Positions 13,201 to 24,459 of a stretch of 64,000 nucleotides of DNA are shown here, one piece after another. The stretch comes from Clavaria fumosa. Its lineage: Eukaryota > Basidiomycota > Agaricomycetes > Agaricales > Clavariaceae. The stretch spans positions 124,001 through 188,000 of the forward strand of contig OX637805.1 in the NCBI GenBank assembly GCA_951802425.1, in the 5' to 3' direction. The notes beneath the pieces were generated by a model. It was not told where the DNA came from. It saw only the letters and a list, made by a program, of their open reading frames with translations, and made no database searches. The stretch's first letter is position 1. The number at the start of each line of letters is the position of its first letter. Made by a program: the position numbers and the translations under genes.

Positions 13201-15345
13201 GCCGTTGGTTTCGCACTCTTCCAAATTGGAGAAGATGGAATACGATATCCCTCCCGCTTTGGCTCCATTACCTGGAACGAACGCGAGGCCCGATACTCAC
13301 AAGCAAAAATCGAATTATACGGACTCTTCCGCGCACTTCGGTCGTACCGGATTTACCTTATAGGCCTTCCGAAATTTACTGTCGAAATGGACGCGAAGTT
13401 CATTAAGGGTATGCTAAACAATCCGGACATTCAACCCAACGCTGCCATGAATCGATGGATTGCCGGTATACTACTCTTCGATTTCGATCTTGTTCATATT
13501 CCCGCAGATAAGCACACCGGAGCCGACGGACTATCACGCCGACGTGCCGCAGATGGTGAAGAAGATACCGAGTCTGAAGATCACGAAGAATGGATCGATC
13601 GGAGCTACGTATTCGCCATGGAACACATGAATCGAGCACCGGACGCTTCCTACACATCCAAGACACGACTCGCCGGCATCACCCATACTCGCTTCAAAGT
13701 TTACACAGGATCGACGCTACTCAATTCGACGGTACCACCCGAGGAATCACCGACCCCGAACGAATCTTCCGCCGTCCTTATACCCCGATCCGATGCAGCA
13801 AACAAAAGAGAAGAACAGATTCGCAAAATTGAATCTTTCCTTCGAAACCCGATCCGTCCCTCCGGCATTGACGCAAACCAGTTCCGACGACTGGTCCGCT
13901 CCGCATCCGAGTTCTTCATCCTAGATGACAAATTATGGCGTCGCCGACCTAACGGATACCACCAAGTAGTACCTCCGGACCACAAACGTCTCGCAATTAT
14001 CACAGAGGCACACGATTCACTCGGCCACAAAGGCGTTTACGTTATCCGGACACGTATTCTAAATCGGTTCTGGTGGCCGGTGCTGGATCAAGACGTAAAA
14101 TGGTTTGTCAAAACTTGTCACCAATGCCAAACTCGGCAAATCCGGAAGATCTTCATTCCACCGACGGTCGCCACACCGGCCGGTCTTTTCCGTCGAGCGC
14201 ACATTGATACTATGTTCCTACCAAGAGCCCGCGGTTTCCGACTTCTCGTCCACGCCCGATGCTCGTTATCCGCATATCCGGAAGCAAGACCGCTACGAAA
14301 CGAGACCGCCCGACTTCTCGGAACCTTCATATTCGAAGATATACTATGCCGATGGGGAGCAGTAGAAGAGATTATCACGGATAACGGAGCCCCATTTATC
14401 AAAGCCCTCGATTTCCTTAAGAAACGGTACGGAATCCATCACATCCGTATATCCGGATACAACTCCCGCGCTAACGGCGTCATCGAACGTGCCCATCGAT
14501 CGGTCCGTGAGTCGTTAATCAAAGCAGCAGATGGAGACGAATCGAAATGGCCGGACGTTTTACCCTCAGTCATTTGGGCAGAACGAACCACGATCCAACG
14601 GTCCACCGGCCACTCCCCATTTTACATCGCACATGGCGTCGAACCGCTTTTCCCCTTCGACATATCCGAAGCAACATATTTAATTCCGACCGCCGACGCC
14701 CCGATGACCACTCCGGAACTGATAGCCCTTCGTGCCCGCCAACTGCAAAAACGAGAAGAAGATCTAGCAACAATCGCCGATAAAGTGCTCGCTGCCCGCA
14801 AACAATCCGTCAAGCAGTTCATCGACGCACACCGGAAGTCTATTATCGACTACGACTTCCAACCCGGATCGTTGGTATTGATCCGCAATTCGGCCGTTGA
14901 AATGGAATTAAATCGAAAAACAAAACCGCGATTCTTCGGACCGATGATCGTCGTTCGCCGAACACAATATGGCGCCTATATTCTCTCGGAACTCGACGGC
15001 GCCGTTTCCAAAATCCACTACGCAGCTTTCCGCATCATTCCCTACTATCCGAGGTCGCAAACATCGATTCCGGTCACTTCTATCATCGACCAAACGACGG
15101 AGATAAACGAGGACATCTCTCCCTATCAAATACACGAGGCGTCACCCAACTCTATCGACAGAGAAGATGAGCAAAACCAAGCGGCTGACCTATCCGATGA
15201 ATCCGATAATGAAACCACCGACGACGACACTGCAGAAACTCGTCCGCAACGCTCCGGAGCAACCCGGAACCTTCGGCCTCGCCATTAAGTATTTTTTCTC
15301 CATCATATCCTTCATTTTTCTATACTTCACATTGATTCACACCTT

Positions 15346-15382
<37 letters not shown>

Positions 15383-18300
15383 GAAATTTCGGACAAGTCC
15401 AAACTTTATACCCGACGTTCTTTCAACCATTTTCTCACATTCTCACATTCCTCACTTATCCCACACGACATACCATACCAAATAGAAAAAGAAAAACATA
15501 TATAAAAACAAAAACAAAATATTTACTTAGAGGACGACTCGCCAAGGAGGAGCATCCGGAGCAGCTCCGCTCCGGCCTTCACCTGGTCCGCCCCCCTCTC
15601 CATCATCTCCAGCGCCCTATCGAGCGCCTCCCTCCCGGACACCCCTCGCGCCACCTCCCGCTCCTTACCCTTCCGACTTGGTCCCGCCTCCGCCTTCTTC
15701 TTCTTTGCCGGCGGCTCCTCCACCAGCTCCACACTGGTATCCTCCTCAATCTCGTCCTCCTCCTCCGGCGTCGTCTCCTCGCGAACCGGTACCCGCGTCG
15801 CACCTCGCCTCGGCCTCTTACTTCCGCTCGCTCCCGCCGCCTTCGGACCTGTTCCGATACGTTAGCAAATGCGGACCCGATACCTTCTCGACATACCTTC
15901 CGTTCCGGACACCGCCGCTCTCTCTGTTTTCGCTCCTGAAACACACCTATCATTTGTCTCATCATGAAAAATAAAAAGAATACCACTTACCTCGCACAGC
16001 CGACAGACTGCACGATACCTTATACGTCCGGCACCACCGGCACGCTATCCCCTCCACTCCGTAGCACGCCCGCCACTTCCGGGTGCACTCCTTGCACCCC
16101 GGAACGTGCTCCTAATCATTATATCAGACGTCGAAAAAGCCTCACATATCTTAATTAACCACTCACCTTATCTCCAGGCTGCCGCGCAGCCCGGGACTCT
16201 ATGTCGCTCTTCGCCCCGCCTCTCCTCCCTCGCCCTCGCTCCGCTGCCTTCCGCCTCGCGATCTCCACCCACACCGGAGTCGCCATCATCCGCGCACCGT
16301 CCCGGTGCACGAACATCGGCTCCTCCACCGACTGCTCGCCTCCCCCGGCCACCGCACTCACCGCCGCCGCCTCGATAACACCGACGGGCGTCACCCCGTC
16401 GGTTCCCCACACGGTCCGATGACCGTCCGGATCCTCCCCTGCCGCCACCTCGTCCACACGCAGCTCTCCGGCGTCCGGTGATATCGTCGTCGTTGTTACC
16501 GCCGCTGCACCGGACTCCGCCGCTCCCGTCGTCGTCGTTGTTGCCGCCGCCGCCGCCTCGCCCTCGTCGTCGCTGTCACTTACGACAATTAAGCGCGCCC
16601 GGGCAAGGCGCGCCCTCTTCTCGGCAGCCCTCGCCGCCTCCGCCCGCCTCTCCTCCGCCTCCGCCTCTGCTGCGGCCCGCTCAGTAGCCGCCCTCTCCTC
16701 GCTCGTGCGCTGTTTCTCGGCCTCGACCTCCTCCCGCCTTCTCGTCCGCTCAGCGGACCACTCGTCCCCGCGGAGCTTCCGCCACTTCTTGAGCCTTCGC
16801 GCGACCCGGACGAGTCCCTCGTCCACCTCCACGTCGTCGTCGATCGCTGCCACATATCCGGCAAGAAAATCGTCCTAAAAACGTTGTCAGTGCGATACAA
16901 AAAAAAAAAGTACGAAAGATTCTCGTTCACGCACCGCGTCACCCGCATACGTCCCCACCCACTCCGCGCACTCTCCATCCTGCCCCCGATCCGGCAACTC
17001 CTCGCCCGGCGCCATGGCCTGCGCCTCGGTCATCGCCTGGACTGCGTTTCGAAAGATTGAAGAATCGAAGTTTTCCATTGTCGGAGAGTTGACGTGTTGC
17101 TGTCGCTGGAGAAAACACAAGGGTGTGTTTGGACCTATGTGCACCCACACGACGCGTACTTCACGATCAACAAACCGTTATTTGGCCTTGTTTGGTTGCA
17201 ACCGAGGGCGGTTGCATTTTCAGCCCCCGGGAGAATGTAAGGACCATATGCGATCTAAACACGGAAACATGACAGATACCGACTATCCGGATGTTTTGCG
17301 ATCCAAAGAAATTACGTGCGATACGAACCGATAACGATCCGACACCGTCCGATAACCACCGATAGTATCCGATACATGTCCGATGTCGGACACTTCGGTC
17401 TTCAATCCCCCGTGACGATCACAGCCCACCGCTCTCACACACCGCCCACGCCTCTCTATTTCACCTCTCCAGCACGGTCAGCGCTCGACATACACACTAT
17501 TCCATTCCCATTCCTTTATTTCATATACCATGCTGTAAATTTCATATTATGATCCCTTTCAACCATTCAATCGTTTAAACGTTTCAAACCCTTTGCAGTA
17601 CCTTGTCCATTGTTCTTAGTACCCCTTTGCTGTACCAGCCCCACTTTCCTTCAGTTTATGAGCGGTCCGGACATTTGCTAGTTATCGGACATTTCATTCC
17701 TCCGAGCTACTCATTTCCCTTGTGATATAACTCCTTCATGTAACCCTTCACGCGACATGGCGCTGTTCCATGTGTTTTCCGGACATTTCCGTACATTCCA
17801 ATTTGCTGTACTTACAGAACTGTACTTAAGTACACTCCGGACCTCTCTGAAATACAGCTTTCTGAACCCCTTCTCTCTGTTAGAAACCTCACCTAAGCTC
17901 ACCCGTCGTCGCAACCTTCGATCCGCTGGCCTCCGTCGTTGCCGGCCCTTCGTCTTATCGCACCATCCTTATCGGATTTTATCGGACACATAGCAGAATA
18001 TCCCGGACACCGTATATTTCTATTTCTCACATATTTTGAATTCATACTCCACATCCTCAAGGGTGTTTGGTGAATCTCTAACGCCTTACAGGAACCCCTG
18101 AAGGACTTGACTGTAATCAAGCAGTTGCAGCAAGAACCGTAATACCCACTACACCGTGATGCACTGCCCATTGAGGTGCACTTCCAAACTGCTGAAAATG
18201 CAGTAAGTACATCTATATTTGAAATATTATTAGATGCTAATGGACATTACAAAGACTGAGATTGAGTATCCAATTATAAGAAAGCTCCAACAGAGTATTG

Positions 18301-20152
18301 AGGCTAGATACATTGATGGCCACCCACCCCATCATCACATATCTGCTTGGGAGCAGGGATATGATCACAAATGTCCTCCCCCCTCCAGCATCTTTGTCTG
18401 TAACTTTGAGGAGTTCAACAGGCTATCAGCACAGGAGATCCAGCAAATATTCCACCATCGGCATATCTTGGTGCTCAAAGTACCATTACATGATGAGGGA
18501 TTCACTCTGAACACCCTCAAAATGTATGCAAATGTTCACAGAACAGTGGACATGGTTGGTAAGTGGATTGTTCCTTATTTGAACCAAGATTCTTACCATT
18601 GAGTGCAGATATGAGCCTCCCAATGACAGGAAAAGGACTACGTCACAGCCAGGGGACACTTGTGGACTTTTATGCACAAAGCCAAGTTACTGGGATGGGT
18701 CGGATCCTCAATGTGTTGGATCTCCCTCTGGGTATTGAATATCGGCAAGCTTTACCATATCAGTATGTAGCTGATTCCTTGCTTGCTTTCTAAGCTGAAA
18801 AATAATACTCTAGTCACCTGTACTCTCATGGAGTGGCATGGCAACAAACAAGGGGACTGCCTGGTTTTACACAGGACAACCCCCCCACAGATCACCTTAT
18901 ATGGGCCACAGCAGCCATGAAAAATGCAACAACTGCATTTCATATTGATGGTAAGGGATTTGGGACAATTGTGGATAGCATTACAGGCACAAAGTATTGG
19001 GTGGTTGGCAGACAGAAAAGGGATTGCATGACACAGGGGCAAGATGGTGACATGGCATCTATGTATGGGGTTGAGTGGACAAGAGATGGTGGTGTCCCAC
19101 CTTGCTTTGAATATGAAGCTGTGGTTCTCCAGGCTGGGACAGTCTTGTGAGTCATGTCTCCATTTAGTAAGATTTGTTTTCACATCCTTTCTCTCAGCTT
19201 CATGAGACCAAACACACCTCACTTAGTTGTGACAGTTGAGAACTCAGTAACCCTGGGCCGCCACATGTTCACCACAACCACCATTCGTGACACCTGCTGG
19301 GCACATATCCACTCTGGGATGTTGCTCTACAACATTACCAACACACTTCAGTATGAAGCTGACATCTTCCTTCGACGAATGCTGGCAATGGCCATTGTAG
19401 AGTATACGGAATTAAAGGGTGAGTTTCTATTTGCTTTGCTTTCAAGTCTCATCTTTTTCTTTTTGCCAGGACAAAACCAGTCTCTCACAACTTCAGCACA
19501 CTCATTCAATGTCCTGACCATGACTGGTTTGTTGGATGTTGTCACCCTGGCCAATGTATTGGAGCTTAGTGTGGTCTATGACCCCCGAGCATATACTGCA
19601 GAAGGGATTCCTGAACTGGAAGCAGCCCAAAGAGCTAAGTTGGTCCAGACCTGGAGTAACTTCCAAGATGACTTCTGCAAGAGATACCGACTGAAGACAG
19701 GGGACAAGTATCAGAGTCCTAGGGGAATAATCTTCAATCTCACACTGTTGAAATTGGCTCTGGGACTCTGCAAGTACAAGGAACTGCACCCAAAGGCCAA
19801 TCCATCTTTCAAGTTGTTGGCCTTCCAGAACAAAATGATGGAGCATTTTAGAAAGCATCGGCCTGATCTGTTGACACCACTGACTAATCACATGAAGAGT
19901 GGTGTCTCAGACATTCCATATGATGTCAAAACTTTTGACTGGACAGGTGGTGAATTCTCTGTAGTCCCATTGAGTGAATGTCCCCCAGCTGATGAAGACC
20001 AGTCAGTTGGTGAGTTGTTTCATTGTTGGTTTCCCATTCCCTTTGAATTATTTATTTATTTTAACCTAGGCCCTGCAGGTCTCAAACGTGCCCTCAATCG
20101 TGCCATGCATGATGTCTATGTTGAGGTGGTGAAGCGGCCAAGGAGAAGTTGA
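5269..20152 (+). CDS. JmjC-domain protein gene, interrupted by retrotransposon A
   Basis: Predicted exons: 5269-5436, 5486-6085, 6178-6402, 6461-6644, 6698-6815, 6864-6932, 6989-7081, 7130-7222, 7271-7335, 7416-8056, 8104-8151, 8205-8249, then element A, then 18158-18202, 18234-18558, 18609-18762, 18814-19146, 19198-19418, 19470-20009 and 20070-20152. They sum to 4050 nt with every junction in phase (1349 aa plus stop). The N-terminal third is unrecognised. It is followed by four Q/E/T-rich modules, a Pro/Thr/Ala-rich then acidic linker, and a C-terminal JmjC double-stranded beta-helix domain. The likely Fe(II) ligands are H1001 and D1003 in TTAFHIDGKGFG and H1077 in MRPNTPHLVVTVEN. JmjC proteins are 2-oxoglutarate-dependent dioxygenases, often histone demethylases; the substrate here is unknown. 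Only the insertion breaks the gene. The retained frame suggests the allele was functional until recently. Confidence 0.75.
6864..7335 (+). repeat. Tandemly duplicated exon-intron modules
   Basis: Exons 6-9 of the JmjC gene are copies of one unit. Exons 7 and 8 are each exactly 93 bp, separated by a 48-bp intron beginning GTCAGTCTGC and ending CAATAG, so the repeat period is 141 bp. All have phase-2 boundaries, so adding or losing a unit keeps the frame. The peptide unit begins like DMDISHPLPQ and ends QETQETQETQ. Mirror copies are in the left arm. Confidence 0.75.
8250..9167 (+). repeat. 5' LTR of element A
   Basis: Begins TGTAAGGACC and ends CCCACTACA. Matches 17236-18153 at a constant offset of 8986. 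No gene inside; the short open frames in it occur identically in the other LTR. Confidence 0.95.
9172..9190 (+). promoter_or_regulatory. Candidate primer binding site of element A
   Basis: Four bases after the LTR comes TGGAGCCCACCGCGAGGGG, then TTCAA. Its reverse complement ends in CCA and carries a TTGAACC T-loop-like stretch, as the 3' end of a tRNA would. The tRNA is not identified. Inferred from position and form. Confidence 0.55.
9557..11554 (+). CDS. Gag-protease polyprotein of element A
   Basis: 665 aa. The N-terminal part is a retrotransposon capsid-like region. A CCHC zinc knuckle of form CX2CX4HX4C lies at about residues 272-285 (CNFCSEIGHFVSAC). An acidic linker follows, then a retropepsin-like aspartic protease. 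The catalytic motif is LLDQGSSI at about residues 537-544, with DQG where DTG or DSG is usual. The protein packages element RNA and processes the polyproteins in the cytoplasm. The frame ends in TTTTTGA, directly overlapping the pol frame in -1, so expression of pol probably uses a frameshift or reinitiation. The start codon is the first in-frame ATG after the PBS; an upstream start is possible. Confidence 0.85.
   Translation: MANQPRYPLRGAHGAPAFDGVPTHLNRYFEDIDIVLTGVNPDVPEPDLIRYAKHYLDTDTCLLWETLSPDPDPVWTWDTFKAAVRRLYPGSDGGRLFSVADLDRFISDSAQKGVYTRAEHGEYYRDFLRITSHLITSQRMSTNDRNRLYILGFGDHTRRRIESRLAIILPNHHPEDPYPMNEVHGAAEFLLSSTSPHSATTDQLSGPVRLASSAPGRETKLVVKKEEFDMSAAWATFASTMARLESILTAQSLEPARHSAPRTTNSPAGRTCNFCSEIGHFVSACPKALEYIKSGKCIRNTEGRICLPSGRYLPGTISGNNLSERFDKYYATYQSQNTQPATTAVFEAQPIGQSAHPPDMEDDSDEEDDENTVLENMVRTFANDVAKKVDKGKRKAPTPRNTDPQPSRLPPPPAVVITPPQVTRPSKPEKIERPDVQYHYQAPIENPVTVQQVFDRALDMPVRVTPRELLAISGDIRKKMKDVVTARRVPVTASVVQDTLYTNITVPDTSDLVVAVDAAPLRIVEGILDNRIAAECLLDQGSSIVAMRRDVWEKLGNPLHSENVIHMESSHGTIAPTLGLIKNFPLQIGPCTFHVQMQVADTLPCEVLVGRPFFMLTGSQTIDHPHGAQDLILNDPNTGERIIVPTKERIPIRKSLKNKKPHPDF
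11551..15288 (+). CDS. Pol polyprotein of element A (RT, RNase H, integrase)
   Basis: 1245 codons open, beginning in the -1 frame at the gag stop (TTG at 11551, so probably not an independent start). Order: linker, reverse transcriptase with FVDD in place of the usual YxDD (about residues 373-376), RNase H (LAVDSSNIAVGFALF), HHCC zinc-binding domain (HDSLGHKG ... CHQC), integrase catalytic core with D886, D944 (TDNGAPF) and E979 (the last two 35 residues apart, as in DD35E), and a C-terminal GPF-type domain (KPRFFGPMIVV). No chromodomain follows. All key acidic residues are present and there is no internal stop, so it may be active. Confidence 0.88.
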   Translation: MRAGASNVRKPTDLPPINADTEAIPRYETPAIFPTSVHVPLSFSLINPVSLDPFPCISISDVSLDSADSPVAIGREPSRPNVATPLYNKTPEINSLSTDAVLPVYLGKKYKKVANRVNPIKATVPKEFRIVRRRHPDPLADMPTLPTHPPDFTPGLRYTQNRKDTHNANPTGFLWPEEEKLVHHLIKAQEDAFAWKETEKGRFDAKYFDPIIIPTVEHIPWIFKNIPIPPGIYDEVLKVIREKIAAGVYEESNSSYRSQWFCVLKKDGKSLRLVHNLQPLNKITIGDSAVPPIMEVFAESFAGRGCYGSLDLFVSFDQRSLDERSRDLTTFQTPLGAKRLTCVPMGYTNATQIMHGDVTHVLQDEIPHVTIPFVDDVAIKGPETRYELPDGTYETIPENPQIRRFVWEHLNNVNRVLQRIKKVGGTFNGKKTTICVPEAVVTGHTCTYEGRVPDASNVQRIRDWPPCKTLTDVRSFLGVCGLLRIFIKNYAVLARPLVSLTRKDVPFRFEKEEQNSMDRLKHAILNSSAIRPIDYRSGQPVILAVDSSNIAVGFALFQIGEDGIRYPSRFGSITWNEREARYSQAKIELYGLFRALRSYRIYLIGLPKFTVEMDAKFIKGMLNNPDIQPNAAMNRWIAGILLFDFDLVHIPADKHTGADGLSRRRAADGEEDTESEDHEEWIDRSYVFAMEHMNRAPDASYTSKTRLAGITHTRFKVYTGSTLLNSTVPPEESPTPNESSAVLIPRSDAANKREEQIRKIESFLRNPIRPSGIDANQFRRLVRSASEFFILDDKLWRRRPNGYHQVVPPDHKRLAIITEAHDSLGHKGVYVIRTRILNRFWWPVLDQDVKWFVKTCHQCQTRQIRKIFIPPTVATPAGLFRRAHIDTMFLPRARGFRLLVHARCSLSAYPEARPLRNETARLLGTFIFEDILCRWGAVEEIITDNGAPFIKALDFLKKRYGIHHIRISGYNSRANGVIERAHRSVRESLIKAADGDESKWPDVLPSVIWAERTTIQRSTGHSPFYIAHGVEPLFPFDISEATYLIPTADAPMTTPELIALRARQLQKREEDLATIADKVLAARKQSVKQFIDAHRKSIIDYDFQPGSLVLIRNSAVEMELNRKTKPRFFGPMIVVRRTQYGAYILSELDGAVSKIHYAAFRIIPYYPRSQTSIPVTSIIDQTTEINEDISPYQIHEASPNSIDREDEQNQAADLSDESDNETTDDDTAETRPQRSGATRNLRPRH
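15347..15380. repeat. Run of 34 A
   Basis: Uninterrupted A tract between the pol stop (15288) and the end of the convergent antisense gene (15523). The older copy B has no comparable run at this place. Confidence 0.95.
15523..17078 (-). CDS. Antisense Zn(II)2Cys6 accessory gene of element A
   Basis: Five predicted minus-strand exons: 17078-16935, 16874-16167, 16111-15991, 15935-15897 and 15848-15523. They sum to 1338 nt (445 aa plus stop) and every junction keeps phase. The N-terminus starts MENFDSSIFRNAVQAM. The second exon is a long Arg/Glu/Ala-rich coiled coil. The third holds C-KE-C-TRKWRA-C-YGVEGIA-C-RW-C-RTYKVS-C (16096-16010), i.e. CX2CX6CX7CX2CX6C, exactly the fungal GAL4-type binuclear zinc cluster. 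The C-terminus has a basic patch (SKRPRRG) and PPAKKKKAEAG, likely nuclear localisation signals. The gene starts 158 bp inside the 3' LTR and converges on pol. Copy B keeps the same exon lengths and cysteines. A nuclear DNA- or chromatin-binding role is inferred, not shown. Confidence 0.72.
17236..18153 (+). repeat. 3' LTR of element A
   Basis: Same ends and length (918 bp) as the 5' LTR. It is followed at once by the second CCGT and the resumed JmjC exon. Confidence 0.95.
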
Positions 20153-20432
20153 TTTGGTTCTTTGTTCGTACTGATACCACTTCTAACAAGCCATTTGGAG
20201 CCCCTCCCCTTCCCCTATTTTGCTTTACATGTTGACCCCCATGTCATTTAATTATCTGGTTACAAAATGCCCAGATCACTTGGTATTGAACCCATTCAGT
20301 CACAGACATGGTGCAGATATAGCTGTTCTTTTATGTGGGAAAGTGTGCTGTTCTTTTACATGCCAGTTAGCAGTCCTGTACAAATCAATTATATAATACA
20401 GTACACTTTTTCTTAATGCATACTGTTACATT
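20153..20432. other. 3' flank of the JmjC gene
   Basis: AT-rich sequence after the stop codon, up to an LTR. No gene seen. Confidence 0.5.
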
Positions 20433-21238
20433 TGTTACATTAGATAATCTGCCTTCATCATAAAGGCTTAGGGCAAGCCCTCAGCAAACTGGTAATGATA
20501 ACAGTAACAAATATCAAGTACTAAGTCAGTGTTGGTGTCATGCAGCAGAGTAGTTAGCAGAGCAGAGATATATAGATAAGAGTCCAATGTCAGATGAATG
20601 GAAAAGAGATAGCATAAGCAGAAACTTATGGGACTATGGCCTCAATGTATGTGTTGTGCTGCCACATATATACATGTCCCTATTTGTCAGACAGAAACAA
20701 CACCAAAGAAGAAGATCAAAAACAGAAGTCAAACTCCAAATTCTGTTGGAGTCTGCCAGAGTTACTCAGAGTTGGTTGGATGACATGGAGAATGTCAAGG
20801 ACAATGAGGATGAAAGCTCAGGGATGTTTGGAGCCAAGAGATGTTAATATTTGAACTGGAGAACAGGGAAATACAGGTAGGATCTTATACTGTAAGGACA
20901 GGAGTATAGGAGTACTTCAAACATAGTATATATCAACTTACTAGGAGAGTTTCACCACATGTGCCTGTGCAATTTTCTTGGAACAAAGAAACAACAACAA
21001 AAGATGATTCCCATGGGTCATGGGCATCCTCCCATTGGTGGACAGAATGAGGGGATGAGGGGAGAAGGTTCTAGAACAAAGTATGAAAGGTCTGAAGGAC
21101 AGTGGAATGGAGTCCAAGGAAGGTGCAGAGCAGAGCGTGTGGAGTTACAGAGGAGTGGATCAGAGATGGCTGGAGTTGGTATGGAGTCTGGAGTCCAGAG
21201 CAGGGATTGTGCTTATGTGATCAGATGGGGTTGTAACA
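20433..21238 (-). repeat. 3' LTR of chromovirus fragment E
   Basis: The unit begins TGTTACATTAG and ends TTGTAACA on the plus strand. Directly outside, read on the minus strand, is a purine tract AAGAGGGGGA followed by TAC and the LTR start, as expected of a polypurine tract. No matching 5' LTR is present in the window. Confidence 0.65.
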
Positions 21239-21440
21239 GTATCCCCCTCTTAGGGTCAAACCCCTGAGACCCTCTAGCCAAAGTCCACATGAACACATGT
21301 CTCCCATAATGAGTTAGTCTTGGAGTTTCGTGGCATGTCAAGCAGAGTCTGAAAATATTTTGGGGCTCAAAAGGCCATGTGCATCACACTCCTTTTTTCT
21401 TTTCTTCCTTAACCCACTACCACCATCACTAGCCCCTAGC

Positions 21441-22246
<806 letters not shown>

Positions 22247-22700
22247 AATTAAACTTAAAATTATTTTACATACTTATTTATCTTCTTATAAAATTTTCTT
22301 TTATTCTTTGAGCTTGAGTGAAAGTAAGTGGAGTGAAAGGAAAATAAGTAAAGCAAAATGGACTAAGTGAAGAAGAAGAATCAGAGTCAGACTTGAGAAA
22401 AACAAAAGTTTCAGAGTTTTTCAGAGAAGAAGAAGTAAGATTTTTTTTTTGAGTTTCATACAAAATGGAGCAAGGAGACAGAGAGACAAGTGACAGAGAG
22501 ACAGATTTTTTTTTTGTTTCAGAGAAGGGGTGGAGTGATATAGAAAGGAAATGTACATAAGTAGAAAAATATATAAGAATTTCAGGGTATCAGAGTAAGC
22601 AGAGTAAGGTTTAAAGGGAGTTGAGAGGTCTGGCTTGTTCAGATAAGTGTGATGGAAGTCTGACACAGCCTTGGAGGCATGTATAAGTTCTGTAGCTGGT

Positions 22701-24039
22701 TGTCAGGACCCATTCATTTTTCCCTTACCCAAGCTGACTTTACAAACACCTATGAACCTCCTGACAACCCTCTACAACCTCGCAAGCTCCTCTACACACT
22801 TCTGGAAGCCTCCCCAACCTCCCCCATGTTCACACAACACTCGCGACCACCATGCCATACTCGCGACACCTCTCTCTGCCTCACCCATGTGTATACTTTG
22901 CCTGGGCCCACCACCTCAATGCGTGACATGCTGTTGCACATCTTCTTCAGCTGGCATGTGACTTGCCGCTCGGCACTCTCGGCGCTACCACTACCAGCAC
23001 CAATACATTATCAGCATTACGACTGTTACCCACATTACCAGCGTTACCCATGTGACCTCCCGCCCAAGGTCACCTGCATCACTACCGTCACCCACATGAC
23101 CACTCTTATGACCTTGTGACCTTAACACTCAAACGCGCCACTGACGGTCAGCTGCATATACCCTTCAAATTATGTTCTCCTTCCTCTCCTCAGTTGTCTA
23201 TAACTATGTTACATATGATCTGAGAATCCCCCGTAGTTATAGTTACATATATGATTATTTAACCAGGTCACAACCTTACCTATGCTTTCTTAACCCCTTG
23301 CGACCTTAGTAGAACATGCGCCTAGTCACTTTACGACTAAACATACCCCATACTACTATAGTCTTGTCACTTGGTGACCTCTGTACTTTTCCTCTTTTGT
23401 TATACTCTTCTCTATGCACTTATATAAGTCTCACATGTACTTCTCATACTGTAGACTTGATATTGACGCACTTTGGTTTAAGCTTGAGGCTATTACACCC
23501 TTTGAGCTTGGAACCACCATGATTGATAGGTCTTGTCTCACCTTGACAACACCAAGATCACTCTGCTTCTTTCTAAATTCATCCTCTGCATTCATACAAC
23601 TTGCACACTCTAAGTATTTCCTTTCTTTTGTCTTGGTACTGATTCTTCGAACCCCATAGGTTCTCTCATTGGTTGGCAAAGTCATTGCCTTCACCAACAC
23701 ATCTCTCGACACCATCACAACTACCCATGACTCTTTCAACATTGTCTATTTCTCCTTCTACACTTTGTTGGTCGACTTCGTGACCTTCTCAGCATTATCT
23801 GTTTCTCTCAACTTGTCCTTTTCCTTCTTTACACTTTGTCTACTGACTTCGTGACCTTCCCAGCGATGTCCTCCTGTCTCCCTATTTGTCTATTTCCATT
23901 CTTACACCTTTCAGACATCCCCACAACCTTCCAGGACCAAGACTGTGCTCAACAGTTGATTGGTCTTAGCAAGTTTCCAGGATTGGTCACCAACAAGTCA
24001 ACCTTCAACGTTACTTACAAGACAGGACAGGCCCTAACA
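22701..24039 (+). repeat. Putative 5' LTR of element D
   Basis: Homology to element C stops exactly at 22700; here begins TGTCAGGACC. A matching end CCCTAACA is at 24039. This gives a 1339-bp LTR upstream of gag. Only one copy is seen, so the right border is inferred from the TG...CA form and distance to gag. Confidence 0.5.
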
Positions 24040-24459
24040 TAATATCAAGTCTCCCCCTCACCCCACCACTCAACACCCAGAACCATTTATTATGTCCACC
24101 AGTCACACTCCTCCCCAACCTATCACTCATCACTTTCAGACCCGCACAGGCAGCCGTGCGATTACTCCAATGGCCTTGGAGGCTACCTGTGAGCCGCCTA
24201 CCACTGTTCAAGAGTGACCAGCATCCATCGTTCAATCACAACCCAAGGAAACCACCCAAATCACCCCAGCCAAGCTTCATCCCTGTGTGAAGAAGCCAAG
24301 TCCCTTGTAGAGCAGCATGGCTACCTGCACTTTGACTGTCCTTGCCACCGTACTTACCAAATCCTTAATAATACTCACTGCCAGTACGAAGCAGGAACCC
24401 TTGACAAAGAACTGGCGTATCTCATAGAGACCACAAATCTTTATGAGCCTTTGGTATGA

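Larger units (their letters stand above)
8250..18153 (+). mobile_element. Ty3/gypsy LTR retrotransposon A, near-intact
   Basis: A 9904-bp element with 918-bp LTRs (TG...CA), gag-protease and pol on the plus strand, and an antisense accessory gene. The target duplication is CCGT (8246-8249 and 18154-18157). I noticed only one difference between the LTRs (T at 8297, C at 17283), which argues for a young insertion. The element is far richer in CpG than the DNA around it. It has no chromodomain, so it is not a chromovirus of the C/E type. The host gene is read through exon 12 in frame if the element and one CCGT copy are ignored. Confidence 0.93.

Noticed and set aside
18814..19418. Assignment of the dioxygenase domain to the TET/JBP family, which is linked to transposons in basidiomycetes
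   Set aside because: The HID ... RPNTPHLVVTVEN arrangement fits JmjC better, and no TET/JBP-specific motif was recognised.
24040..24051. TAATATCAAGTC after the LTR of element D as a tRNA-Met primer site
   Set aside because: The match to the usual TGGTATCAGAGC is too weak (about 7 of 12) to call.
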